A stretch of DNA of 51,083 bases from Spirochaetaceae bacterium UBA6089 (GCA_002435985.1 DIXD01000033.1:1-51083), one strand, 5' to 3'; shown: positions 24,329-32,220, counted from the stretch's first letter. The notes: a model not told the origin generated them from the sequence alone. A program made the numbers and translations.

Positions 24329-24616
24329 TCAATATATCTCATAATGTGTTTGAACTTCATAGAGTTCAACCGGGTAATGGTCTTCGACGAATGTTACCGC
24401 ATCCCTGAGCACTTTTTCTCCGAACTGCGATGAATTCGATACCAGCGCGGCGCCGATCTCCGCAAATGTTATCGAATCGAGTAAGTCAACCTCGGCACAC
24501 GAGAGTTTATATCGGTGATGAAGCTTATCTTTTATTGCAAGGACGATCTTTCTTTTGTCCTTGATCGTCGATGTTTCGCCAAGTTTGAGCACCATGCGCA
24601 GCATTGATACGACCAT
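24329..24616 (-). CDS. DUF503 family (YlxP-like) protein
   Basis: The 95-residue product matches the YlxP/DUF503 family in length and pattern. It has a hydrophobic first strand (MVVSMLRMVLKLGE), SIKDKRR-like STIKDKRKIVLAIKDKL, then VDLLDSITFAEIGAALVSN and a C-terminal FVEDHYPVELYEV. In Firmicutes ylxP lies in the nusA-infB-rbfA operon, and a role near ribosome maturation is suspected but not shown. Here it has moved away from that cluster and sits divergently from metG. ATG 24616 fits the family N-terminus. GTG 24634 is an alternative with no better ribosome binding site. The stop shares one base with an upstream start option of the lipoprotein. Confidence 0.82.
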   Translation of the reverse strand: MVVSMLRMVLKLGETSTIKDKRKIVLAIKDKLHHRYKLSCAEVDLLDSITFAEIGAALVSNSSQFGEKVLRDAVTFVEDHYPVELYEVQTHYEIY

Positions 24617-24646
24617 TGTCAATAATACTATCACGAGGGCTTATTC

Positions 24647-24675
24647 TTGACAGCCCCTGCTTGCAGGGATATTGT
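24647..24675 (+). promoter_or_regulatory. metG promoter with palindromic operator in the spacer
   Basis: TTGACA (24647-24652) and TATTGT (24670-24675) are exactly 17 bases apart. The spacer contains the perfect palindrome CCCTGC-TT-GCAGGG (24655-24668), which would lie under RNA polymerase. Transcription should begin at or next to the metG ATG at 24683. Confidence 0.7.
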
Positions 24676-24682
24676 CCAAACC

Positions 24683-26980
24683 ATGAAACGAAGACTTATC
24701 ACTTCAGCACTTCCATATGTGAACAATATTCCGCACCTTGGAAATCTCATTCAGGTGCTTTCGGCGGATGTCTTTGCCCGCTTTTGCCGACTCCGTGGCT
24801 ATGAGACTCTCTATGTGTGCGGCACTGATGAGTACGGCACTGCGACAGAGACCAAGGCACTTGAAGAGAAAATGAGTCCGCGTGAGCTCTGCGATATATT
24901 TCACGTTATACACCGGGATATCTACAATTGGTTCGAAATCGCCTTCGACACATTTGGCCGCACCTCGACGCCGGAGCACACGGAGGTGACGCAATCCATC
25001 TTTCTCGATCTCGACAAAAATGGCTATATCACGAGCCAGTCCTTAGACCAGCTATACTGCGACACCTGCGGGCGTTTCCTGGCAGATCGGTACGTTCGGG
25101 GCACCTGTCCCCACTGCGGCTATACGGAAGCCCGCGGCGACCAGTGCGAGATGTGCGGCACACTGCTCGATCCGATGGAGCTCATAGATCCAAAATGCTC
25201 CACCTGCGGAGGAACGCCGAGGCCGCGGTCGACGACACACCTATACATCGACCTCCCGGCGATTCTTCCGAAGCTCGAAGCTTGGATAAAAGAGGCTAGC
25301 GTCAAAGGTTTCTGGGCGAACAACGCCATCCAAATGACTCAAGCATGGATTCGAGACGGATTGCATCCGCGTGCCATCACTCGGGATCTAAAATGGGGGA
25401 TTCCTGTACCCAAAAAAGGGTTCGAAAACAAAGTCTTCTATGTTTGGTTCGACGCACCGATCGGCTACATTTCGATGACAGTGAAGCTCGCGAAAGAAAA
25501 GGGATTCGATTGGAAATCATGGTGGCAGAATCCCGAAGAAGTGGAACTTTTCCAGTTTATCGGCAAAGACAACATTCCCTTTCATACGGTCATTTTCCCC
25601 TCGAGCCTGCTTGGCAGTGGTCGACATTGGACAATGCTGCACCACATGTCGAGCACGGAGTATCTCAATTATGAAGCAGGAAAATTTTCCAAATCGAAGG
25701 GTATCGGTGTCTTCGGCAACGAAGCGCAGGAAACCGGCATACCCGCGGATGTGTGGCGATTCTACATGTTCTGGAACAGACCGGAGACCTCGGACTATAC
25801 CTTCACCTGGACGGATTTCCAGGAAAAAGTTAACGGCGAGCTCATCGGCAACCTTGGCAATCTCGTGAACAGAACGCTCACCTTTGTGTCCCGCTATTAT
25901 GACAGCCTCATCCCCGACGCGGAACCGAGTGAGCGCTTCTGGAACGACGTGACCGAGCGCGAAAAAGAAGTGGAAGAACATCTAGAGCATGCTGAACTTA
26001 GAGATGCCTTCAGAACTATCTTCGGGATATCCGATATCGCCAACAAACGGTTTCAGGAAGAAGAGCCATGGAAGGCACGCACCGACAATCCACAGAGAGC
26101 AGCCTCGCTCATGCGCGATCTGTGTTATGTTCTCAAAGACCTTGCGATAATGATCCACCCTTATATGCCCAAGGCCGCCGAACAACTCGCCGGTTTTTTT
26201 GGGCTAAAGGTGGGGGATGGCGGACTTTCCTGGAAGGACCTCGGTTTAGGCCCGATGCTCAAATATGTTCGGCAGCCTAACATATTGTTTCGAAAACTCG
26301 AGGATGACAAGATTGCAGCCCTCCGCGAGCGTTATTCAGGCTCCCAGAAGGAGCGGGGGCAACGGATGGAGGAGGAGCAGATTGAACAGAAGGAAATGCG
26401 CGATCAGCAGCCTATGGACAATGGGATCTCTCAGCGAGAAGCCGCTCCACAGAGCCCTCAAGAATCGCAGGAAGTGCGCTTCCAACGTACGATAGACCTC
26501 AGAGTCGCGCGCATTGTGAAGACCGAGCGCCATCCCAAGGCCGATAAGCTCTATATCGAGACGCTCGACGACGGCAGCGGCAAAGAAAGAGTGATTGTCT
26601 CCGGCCTCGTGCCTTTCTACAAAGAAGAAGAGCTGCTGGGTAAGCACATAATCCTCGTATACAATCTCAAGCCGGCAAAATTGCGCGGCGTTGAGAGCGC
26701 AGGCATGCTTCTTGCCGCCTCGGCCGAAGGGAATGAGGGCAATAGGCTCGTCGAAGTGCTCGATGCTCCTCACGCCCAACCTGGCGACAGAGTGTACCTC
26801 GAAGGTTTCAAAGAGATGGCCGTCTTGGAATCGGCACCCGTCGACATCATAGACGTCGATACATTCTTCTCGATCCCTATTGTTGCGAAGGATGGCTATG
26901 CATTTGTCGGCTCGCAGAGGCTCTGCGTCGGCTCCGAACCACTTCGTCTTAAAAATGTCCTCAATGGTGAGATTGGCTGA
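24683..26980 (+). CDS. metG: Methionyl-tRNA synthetase with C-terminal tRNA-binding domain
   Basis: MetRS charges tRNA-Met with methionine. The 765-residue protein is a class I synthetase with the HIGH-type motif PHLGN near the start, two zinc knuckles with four CxxC pairs (about 130-175), and the KMSKS-type motif KFSKSKG. The anticodon-binding helical domain follows. After a Glu/Gln-rich linker (about 560-605), residues 607-710 form an EMAP/Trbp111 OB-fold (RVARIVKTERHPKADKLYIE), and a further 55 residues follow it. ATG 24683 gives the family start MKRRLITSALPYVNN. Only seven bases separate the -10 box from this ATG and no Shine-Dalgarno fits, so the message may be leaderless. Confidence 0.97.
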   Translation: MKRRLITSALPYVNNIPHLGNLIQVLSADVFARFCRLRGYETLYVCGTDEYGTATETKALEEKMSPRELCDIFHVIHRDIYNWFEIAFDTFGRTSTPEHTEVTQSIFLDLDKNGYITSQSLDQLYCDTCGRFLADRYVRGTCPHCGYTEARGDQCEMCGTLLDPMELIDPKCSTCGGTPRPRSTTHLYIDLPAILPKLEAWIKEASVKGFWANNAIQMTQAWIRDGLHPRAITRDLKWGIPVPKKGFENKVFYVWFDAPIGYISMTVKLAKEKGFDWKSWWQNPEEVELFQFIGKDNIPFHTVIFPSSLLGSGRHWTMLHHMSSTEYLNYEAGKFSKSKGIGVFGNEAQETGIPADVWRFYMFWNRPETSDYTFTWTDFQEKVNGELIGNLGNLVNRTLTFVSRYYDSLIPDAEPSERFWNDVTEREKEVEEHLEHAELRDAFRTIFGISDIANKRFQEEEPWKARTDNPQRAASLMRDLCYVLKDLAIMIHPYMPKAAEQLAGFFGLKVGDGGLSWKDLGLGPMLKYVRQPNILFRKLEDDKIAALRERYSGSQKERGQRMEEEQIEQKEMRDQQPMDNGISQREAAPQSPQESQEVRFQRTIDLRVARIVKTERHPKADKLYIETLDDGSGKERVIVSGLVPFYKEEELLGKHIILVYNLKPAKLRGVESAGMLLAASAEGNEGNRLVEVLDAPHAQPGDRVYLEGFKEMAVLESAPVDIIDVDTFFSIPIVAKDGYAFVGSQRLCVGSEPLRLKNVLNGEIG

Positions 26981-27015
26981 ACCGTGAGGTTTTTGCAAGT
27001 ATAGCCAAGCATAGT

Positions 27016-28188
27016 ATGAAAGGTGTTCCGAATCTTCGTATTTCCCCTATCGAGACTGCGGACGACTGTATCCCCGAGCATGTGGTGGATAATTTTCTGC
27101 AGACCAAATTCTGGGGGCTATTCAAGGCCAGGACCGGGTGGCAGGCTTTTTCATGTTCTTATTCTTTCGAAGACGAAGTCGTAGCCGGCCATATTCTTGT
27201 GCTGCGGAGAAGATTTGCAAAGTTTTTTTCGTTTCTCTATGTCCCATTCGGCGCCGCAGAGTTGGAGGCCTTGCCGAGACGGGGAGAGGCGCTGACGACC
27301 CTTGGAAGGGCTATTGGCCGATCATTGGACAGGGCTGATATATTTATCCGTTTCGACCTGCCATGGAGCGTATCTTCTATGGCCGATTCTATAAAAGGAT
27401 TGGGTCTCCATAAAGGTACGGATATTCAGGTGCCGGATACGGTCGTGCTGGATATCACGAAAAGTGAAGAGGAGCTCCTTGCCGGCATGAAACCCAAATG
27501 GCGCTATAACATTCGTCTATCTCAGAAAAAAGGGGTTTCAGTAAAAGACGAAGGCATCCTTGGCTTACCGACCTTTATGGACCTCTACAGGAAGACAGCC
27601 AGGCGGGACAAGATCGCCATTCATTCAGAATCGTACTACAGGACTCTCTTTGAGACAGTATCTGAAGTTTCATCGGAATCGGGGCCACGTCTTTCTCTCT
27701 ATGTTGCTCGCCACAAGGGAGAAGCGCTTGCAGGCATTATCGTACTCCATATGGGGAAAAGAGCTACGTATCTTTATGGAGCATCTTCGGATAAGCGCCG
27801 AAACCTCATGCCCACCTATGCACTCCAGTGGCATGCTATTACAGAAGCAAAAAGGCGTGGAGAGAAGGTCTATGATTTCTTTGGCATCCCACCGGACGGA
27901 CATGACGCGTCTCATCCGATGGCAGGGCTTTTTCTTTTTAAGACAGGATTTGGAGGCGAGATTATCCACCGCTGTGGGGCTTATGACGTCGCGCTTCACC
28001 CAATCGCCTACAGGATGTTCAAAGTGGGGGAAGGCCTACGTCTTTTTTGGCACAAAAAAATAAAAAAGAGTGTGGGTAGACTCGGCCGTCAGATTTTCAA
28101 AAAGCATGGTGCTGCCCTCACGCCGGATGTTGGGGAAAATATTTTAGAAAATCAGGGCTCTGAAAAAACAAAACCTTCGAATCCATAG
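27016..28188 (+). CDS. FemX/FemAB-like peptidoglycan bridge aminoacyltransferase
   Basis: FemABX enzymes transfer amino acids from aminoacyl-tRNA to the peptide stem of lipid II. The 390-residue product has the two-lobed GNAT-like layout. Recognisable parts are QTKFWGLFKARTGW near the start, VLDITKSEEELLAGMKPKWRYNIRLSQKKGV (the family's ELL..MK.K.R.NIR segment, split here for clarity), LAGIIVLHMGKRATYLYGASS, and KVYDFFGIPP. Spirochaete peptidoglycan is reported to have ornithine with an attached glycine, so glycine transfer to ornithine is a plausible role; that is inference. It follows metG by 35 bases and may be co-transcribed. No strong ribosome binding site is seen. Its last 37 bases overlap the convergent AMMECR1 gene. 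Confidence 0.85.
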   Translation: MKGVPNLRISPIETADDCIPEHVVDNFLQTKFWGLFKARTGWQAFSCSYSFEDEVVAGHILVLRRRFAKFFSFLYVPFGAAELEALPRRGEALTTLGRAIGRSLDRADIFIRFDLPWSVSSMADSIKGLGLHKGTDIQVPDTVVLDITKSEEELLAGMKPKWRYNIRLSQKKGVSVKDEGILGLPTFMDLYRKTARRDKIAIHSESYYRTLFETVSEVSSESGPRLSLYVARHKGEALAGIIVLHMGKRATYLYGASSDKRRNLMPTYALQWHAITEAKRRGEKVYDFFGIPPDGHDASHPMAGLFLFKTGFGGEIIHRCGAYDVALHPIAYRMFKVGEGLRLFWHKKIKKSVGRLGRQIFKKHGAALTPDVGENILENQGSEKTKPSNP

Positions 28189-28694
28189 AGCATAGCCCGA
28201 GAAGACTTCCATGCGTCTGCGGGCAGGCCGGCCTTTCTGCAAACCTGCTCAAGAAATGTTTCTCGATCCCACCCATACTCCACAGGCACTTGCGGCAACA
28301 GCACCCCCGATCTTCCAAACGCGGAGATGAGCAAACCATGTTTGCCGATGACGACTTCCTCCGGAGCTATCGGGCGTAAGGGAGATAGGACTGTGATCTC
28401 GATTGTTATGAGATCTATTTCCTCCTTTCTCAGCGGAGGAAAACGAGGATCCTCGAATGCCGCCGCATATGCCATTTCTGACACGGTGGTCACTAAGGGA
28501 TCGTCGCTCTGCATACGACCTATGCAGCCTCTCAGCGAGCCGGCTTCTTTCAGTGTCACAAAAGCGCCACAGCGCAAAGTGGTCGAAAGCGTAGGGGCTT
28601 CTGGCGTTCCTTGGTGATACAGCGAAGCCCGAATGACGTCGCGTGCATACTTTAGAAGTTTCTTTTGATCATCCAGTGATATAGAAAAATCCAC
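28152..28694 (-). CDS. AMMECR1 family protein (AmmeMemoRadiSam system protein A)
   Basis: The 180-residue product carries the AMMECR1 signature LRGCIG within a typical fold (GAFVTLKEAGSLRGCIGRM ... AAFEDPRFPPLRKEE ... ITVLSPLRPI). It is one of three widely linked protein types (AMMECR1, MEMO, radical SAM) whose biochemical role is not settled. GTG 28694 is the start, and the AAGGAG just before it lies within the 3' end of the upstream MEMO gene. The two are three bases apart and so are co-translated. No radical SAM partner of this system is in the window. The 3' end overlaps the convergent FemX-like gene tail to tail by 37 bases. Confidence 0.92.
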   Translation of the reverse strand: MDFSISLDDQKKLLKYARDVIRASLYHQGTPEAPTLSTTLRCGAFVTLKEAGSLRGCIGRMQSDDPLVTTVSEMAYAAAFEDPRFPPLRKEEIDLITIEITVLSPLRPIAPEEVVIGKHGLLISAFGRSGVLLPQVPVEYGWDRETFLEQVCRKAGLPADAWKSSRAMLYGFEGFVFSEP

Positions 28695-28697
28695 GAC

Positions 28698-29519
28698 TTA
28701 CTCCTTAAAGCTCATCGCTCCATACCCAACGACGAGTTCATCGCCGTCTTCTCTGAATGCGGCTGAGTTTACATAGTCCAAAAGTGTAGGTTGCGTGTTA
28801 GGATAAGCAGCTCTAAACGCGCGAATTGCGGCTTCTCCACAGAAAGAATGGCGTAAAGTATCGAAGCCATGAAAATGTTCGTTGCTTGGCGCGGATAATG
28901 ATGCAATGAATTCTTTCGAGAGCGAATCGCATTTCTCGGCTGTGTCGCTGACTGCCAAATCGGATGAAATCACCAAGACCGCCTTCTTTCCGACACAGAT
29001 ACGTATTTCGCGCAACAATTCTGTGGCCGTGTCGACTGTGCGCTGTTCTCTTCCTGAAATAAGGAAGGGAAGAATGGGAACTCCTGGAAAAAAGTGCGCT
29101 GCAAAGGGCAACTGCATTTCTATAGAATGATCTTCCAAGTGAGGTATATCGTTTTTTTTTAATGCTGGTATCCGTGCGAGAAGATATTCTTCCAAGCTGC
29201 TATCCACAGAAATCAATGTACCTGGTATTTCGAATTGCGTCGATTCCGGAAGAAACACGCCCTCCTCATAGGGGAGATGGGCGGGACCTGCAATAACGAT
29301 GAGCGATGGAGTCGCCCCGACGAGCGTGCTCCACGCCTCTGCGACAATCTTGCCGCTGTATGTAAAACTTCCGTGAGGAGCGATGATGGCGCATGCAGGG
29401 TCAGACAAGACTTTCGCAGATTCCGTGAGTCGGTTTATTTCGGAATGAAGCTGGTCAGCATTTGAAGGATAGAAGATTCCTGCCAACAAAGAGGCTCGGA
29501 TTAGTTTTTCTGTGTGCAT
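28698..29519 (-). CDS. MEMO family protein (AmmeMemoRadiSam system protein B)
   Basis: The 273-residue product belongs to the MEMO1/AmrB family, related to class III extradiol dioxygenases. Readable motifs are IIAPHGSFTYSGKIVAEAW, VIAGPAHLPYEEGVFLP, EDHSIEMQLPFAAHFF and HSFCGEAAI. Histidines in APHG and GPAH plus the cysteine in FCGE match the metal-binding residues described for human MEMO1. The SSDxxH histidine of that family reads SSDLAV here, so one active-site residue is replaced. It is first in a two-gene unit with AMMECR1. A possible promoter lies at 29538-29565. Confidence 0.92.
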   Translation of the reverse strand: MHTEKLIRASLLAGIFYPSNADQLHSEINRLTESAKVLSDPACAIIAPHGSFTYSGKIVAEAWSTLVGATPSLIVIAGPAHLPYEEGVFLPESTQFEIPGTLISVDSSLEEYLLARIPALKKNDIPHLEDHSIEMQLPFAAHFFPGVPILPFLISGREQRTVDTATELLREIRICVGKKAVLVISSDLAVSDTAEKCDSLSKEFIASLSAPSNEHFHGFDTLRHSFCGEAAIRAFRAAYPNTQPTLLDYVNSAAFREDGDELVVGYGAMSFKE

Positions 29520-29537
29520 TGGTTTCTCTATGTTGTA

Positions 29538-29565
29538 AGTATATGTTCTTTACCAAAAAAAGCAA
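29538..29565 (-). promoter_or_regulatory. Putative promoter of the MEMO-AMMECR1 unit
   Basis: On the minus strand TTGCTT (29565-29560) and TATACT (29543-29538) are 16 bases apart, giving a leader of about 12 bases before ATG 29519. Confidence 0.4.
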
Positions 29566-29605
29566 GAAATACAAAGGCTTTTATACGTTTTTAATATTTT
29601 TCGGA

Positions 29606-29634
29606 TTGCTTCGATATGCAAGCGATATTACTAT
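29606..29634 (+). promoter_or_regulatory. Putative promoter of the small coiled-coil gene
   Basis: TTGCTT (29606-29611) and TACTAT (29629-29634) are 17 bases apart, placing the start of transcription at or beside ATG 29643. The segment 29605-29626 is also an imperfect palindrome (16 of 22 positions symmetric), a possible operator. Confidence 0.4.
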
Positions 29635-29642
29635 TTTTATGT

Positions 29643-29963
29643 ATGGAACCGGTCGTACAAGCGTTGCTATATGAGGAAAAGCTGCTTCAAAATCGTCTTC
29701 AACGACTCGAAAACGAGTGCGCCTCGAGACCCAAGGGCAGTATCGTCATAAAACAACGGTATAATATGATGTATGCCTATTTGCAGTGGAGGGAAGGTTC
29801 GAAGGTCTACAGCCGATATCTGGGTAAGGCTGATTCGTGGCAGTGTAGGTCTATGCAAGCTAAGATAATCGAAAGACAAAAATATATCGCAGAGGCCAAA
29901 GAGACAAGAAAAAAGTTGGAAAAAATTAAACATCTTTTAAGTGAAGTGTCGAAATTTGGTTGA
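29643..29963 (+). CDS. Small coiled-coil protein of unknown function
   Basis: The 106-residue product has an N-terminal helix (EEKLLQNRLQRLENECASR), then PKGSIVIKQRYNMMYAYLQWREGSKVYSRYLGK, which reads as two or three short beta strands, and a Lys/Glu-rich helix at the end. From memory, small proteins with a similar coil plus KGS-Y-Y-REG-K-KYLG pattern occur widely in Firmicutes and spirochaetes without a known function. An antitoxin-like or nucleic-acid-binding role is possible, but I cannot support it. ATG 29643 has no Shine-Dalgarno. ATG 29616 would add nine hydrophobic residues and lies inside the predicted promoter. The gene is in a low-G+C stretch. Confidence 0.6.
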   Translation: MEPVVQALLYEEKLLQNRLQRLENECASRPKGSIVIKQRYNMMYAYLQWREGSKVYSRYLGKADSWQCRSMQAKIIERQKYIAEAKETRKKLEKIKHLLSEVSKFG

Positions 29964-29986
29964 AGATACGAGATAAATAGGATAAA

Positions 29987-31144
29987 ATGAGCACAATGAA
30001 GGATATCTTTGCAATTCATCAAGCAGAATATGACATGTTGCCGGATTGTGCCTCAGCAGCGCCTGCAATCGTGAAAATTCTAGGTGAGCATACAGATTTT
30101 ACCGACGGGCTCGTTATGGCGGCCTGTCTTTCTTTTGAAGTGAAGATTGCGATATCTTTCAGAAAAGACAATTCTCTCAGGTTTTATGCCGCCGATTTCA
30201 ATGAACGTAAGCGCGCCAACATCGTCACTTTAAAATATAAAAGGGAAGATCGTTGGGCCAACCATATAAAGAGTATCTGCGACTATTTTTGGCGCACATT
30301 TGACCTGGAACCTAAAGGGCTCAATGTGACGATCCAGAGCACTGTGCCGCTCGGCCTTGGATTGGGCATTAGCGCCGCCCTCAACATGGCGACAGCCAAC
30401 ATTTTTAAGACTCTCTACAACCTCGATCTAAGGCAGGATGAGCTTGCCTTTCATGCATGGAAGGCTCAATCCACTTTCTTCGACAAAGAGGTGCCGATCA
30501 CCAATTATCTTGGCATTACGGCACCGGCTGGTCGCAGTTTGTCGGTCATCGATCTACGATTAAAAAAACGACGAGGCATTCAGTTTTTGCCGGAACCCTG
30601 GGAGATGCTGCTCACGGATTCGAAGGTGCCGCGCGTTTCGGTCGAAGCGGAGCTGGAGCAGCGAATCGCAGATTGCAATACCTGTCTGTCGGTGCTTGCT
30701 GCCGGCCAAAATCGCTCAATTCGGGAGATTGAGCCTCGAGAGCTGGACGAGCTTTTGGGTATCGTGCCTGAACGAAAGCGGAGGCGCTGCCTTCATGTGC
30801 TCGAAGAGGTTCGAAGGGTGAGTGAAGCGGAAGACGCCATTTCTCGCCAGGATTATGTGAGTTTCGGCAAAATCATCAATAAATCTCACGCTTCCTTACG
30901 CAGTCTCTATGAAATTTCTTGTCCTGAAATAGATTGGCTCACAAAACGAGCGCTTGAGCTCGATGGAGTTCTCTGTTCAAGGCTGGTGGGACAGGGGTTC
31001 GGGGGATGTACGCTCACCATTCTCAAACGAGAAGAAAAGGAAACATATATTAATAAATTGGAAGAGTATGAGCGAATATTCGGTTTTCGGCCTATAGTGC
31101 ACGAAGTTTCGACCGGTGCCGGCCTGCGCATTCTCGAACACTGA
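29987..31144 (+). CDS. Galactokinase-like GHMP kinase, divergent
   Basis: The 385-residue protein has the GHMP layout with galactokinase-type N-terminus: IVKILGEHTDFTDGLVMA (compare NLIGEHTDY), an ATP-binding loop VPLGLGLGISAALNMA and the C-terminal LVGQGFGGCTLTI glycine motif. Two departures stand out. The phosphate loop lacks the usual SSSA serines (GISAA instead), and the galactokinase GIMDQ motif is replaced around FFDKEVPITNYLG, although an Asp may still be aligned. Sugar specificity, and perhaps activity, is therefore uncertain. ATG 29987 has ATAGGAT just upstream. surE follows 34 bases later. I leave the symbol empty because galK would overstate the evidence. Confidence 0.75.
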   Translation: MSTMKDIFAIHQAEYDMLPDCASAAPAIVKILGEHTDFTDGLVMAACLSFEVKIAISFRKDNSLRFYAADFNERKRANIVTLKYKREDRWANHIKSICDYFWRTFDLEPKGLNVTIQSTVPLGLGLGISAALNMATANIFKTLYNLDLRQDELAFHAWKAQSTFFDKEVPITNYLGITAPAGRSLSVIDLRLKKRRGIQFLPEPWEMLLTDSKVPRVSVEAELEQRIADCNTCLSVLAAGQNRSIREIEPRELDELLGIVPERKRRRCLHVLEEVRRVSEAEDAISRQDYVSFGKIINKSHASLRSLYEISCPEIDWLTKRALELDGVLCSRLVGQGFGGCTLTILKREEKETYINKLEEYERIFGFRPIVHEVSTGAGLRILEH

Positions 31145-31178
31145 TTCAAACGTGAAAAACAATACGATTGGAGCTCAC

Positions 31179-31940
31179 ATGAGAATACTATTGACGAATG
31201 ATGATGGTATACAATCAGATGGACTTGTTGCATTGATAGATGCATTGAATGGATTGAGAGACGCAAGGGGAGAGCCCCTCTATGAAGTGTGGACCGTCGC
31301 TCCGGAACACGAGCGATCGGGCGTCAGTCATGCGATGACTTTAAAAAAACCCACGAAAATCAAAAAATTGGGAGATTTCCGCTACAGCTGTTCAGGTACA
31401 CCGGCCGACTGTATCATTGTGGCAGGCCACACAGTACTCCGCGAGATGCCTGATCTGGTGATCTCCGGGATCAACAGAGGCCCGAACCTCGGCACTGATA
31501 TCATCTATTCCGGGACCTGCGGGGCAGCGAGACAGGCTGCGCTTGCGGGAATACCCGCAATCGCAATATCCTGTGCAACCTTCGGCAACAATGTGGAATA
31601 TCAGGGACTAACCTCGTTCCTTACGGACAATCTTGAGCGACTTGTAGCCCTCTGGAAGCCTGATTCCTTCATCAATATCAACGGGCCATCGACATCATGC
31701 AGAGATTTGAAGGCAGTGTGGGCCTCGCCGGGCAAGAACAGATACTTTGACAATATCAAATGTTTCGATGGGGCAGATGGCTATACCTATTGTTTTCTCA
31801 CCGAGGGAAGGCAGGAGCGTACACCTGATGTTTTTTCGGATCACCATGCAGTCTCTCAGGGATATATTGCGGTAAGCCTTGTCGAAATTCACCCCAGGGC
31901 GTTCCACGATGTATCGCTCAACGGCACTTCGGTATTTTAG
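31179..31940 (+). CDS. surE: 5'/3'-nucleotidase SurE
   Basis: SurE is a metal-dependent nucleoside monophosphatase linked to stationary-phase survival. The 253-residue protein starts MRILLTNDDGI with the metal-binding Asp pair D8/D9, and then shows VAPEHERSGVSHAMT with the conserved Ser, FRYSCSGTPADC, and VISGINRGPNLGTDIIYSGT with the metal-binding Asn. GGAG lies five bases before ATG 31179. An upstream in-frame ATG (31116) overlaps the kinase gene and adds residues foreign to the family. No terminator is evident before the tRNA promoter downstream. Confidence 0.96.
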   Translation: MRILLTNDDGIQSDGLVALIDALNGLRDARGEPLYEVWTVAPEHERSGVSHAMTLKKPTKIKKLGDFRYSCSGTPADCIIVAGHTVLREMPDLVISGINRGPNLGTDIIYSGTCGAARQAALAGIPAIAISCATFGNNVEYQGLTSFLTDNLERLVALWKPDSFININGPSTSCRDLKAVWASPGKNRYFDNIKCFDGADGYTYCFLTEGRQERTPDVFSDHHAVSQGYIAVSLVEIHPRAFHDVSLNGTSVF

Positions 31941-31992
31941 AGATAAGTCGACCGGCAACGTTTATGAGCCATATTCGAAAACTCACAAGGTC

Positions 31993-32022
31993 TTGACGAA
32001 ATCCTATTCTTTCGTATATAGT
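31993..32022 (+). promoter_or_regulatory. tRNA operon promoter
   Basis: TTGACG (31993-31998) and TATAGT (32017-32022) are 18 bases apart, with transcription expected to start about ten bases before the tRNA-Thr 5' end. Confidence 0.75.
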
Positions 32023-32038
32023 GCCCAGCGTTGCCTAC

Positions 32039-32111
32039 GCCATCTTAGCTCAGTTGGCAGAGCACGTGACTTGTAATCTCGGGGTCCCCGGTTCGATTCC
32101 GGGAGATGGCT
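32039..32111 (+). tRNA. tRNA-Thr (anticodon UGU)
   Basis: A complete cloverleaf is readable: acceptor GCCATCT/AGATGGC, D-arm GCTC/GAGC, anticodon loop CTTGTAA with TGT, five-base variable loop, and T-arm CCCGG-TTCGATT-CCGGG. Discriminator base is T. The anticodon stem CGTGA/TCTCG has one U-U mismatch at pair 29-41. CCA is not encoded. Confidence 0.96.
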
Positions 32112-32137
32112 CGAGGGACGAAAGTCCATCATTCATT

Positions 32138-32220
32138 GGGGAGATTCCCGAGTGGTCAAAGGGGGCAGACTGTAAATCTGTTGGCTTCCGCCTTCGAAGG
32201 TTCAAATCCTTCTCTCCCCA
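32138..32220 (+). tRNA. tRNA-Tyr (anticodon GUA)
   Basis: The 83-base class II tRNA has acceptor GGGGAGA/TCTCCCC, anticodon loop CTGTAAA with GTA, a long variable arm (TTGGCTTCCGCCTTCG region) and T-arm GAAGG-TTCAAAT-CCTTC. The discriminator is A and CCA is not encoded. G34 is a substrate for the Tgt enzyme encoded at 12411. It is 26 bases after tRNA-Thr, in the same transcript. Confidence 0.97.

Noticed and set aside
24635..24682. T-box or S-box riboswitch before metG
   Set aside because: The gap is too short, the predicted transcript starts at the ATG, and neither the T-box core nor a SAM-riboswitch core is present.
31116..31178. SurE N-terminal extension
   Set aside because: It overlaps the kinase gene and does not match the family start MRILLTNDD.
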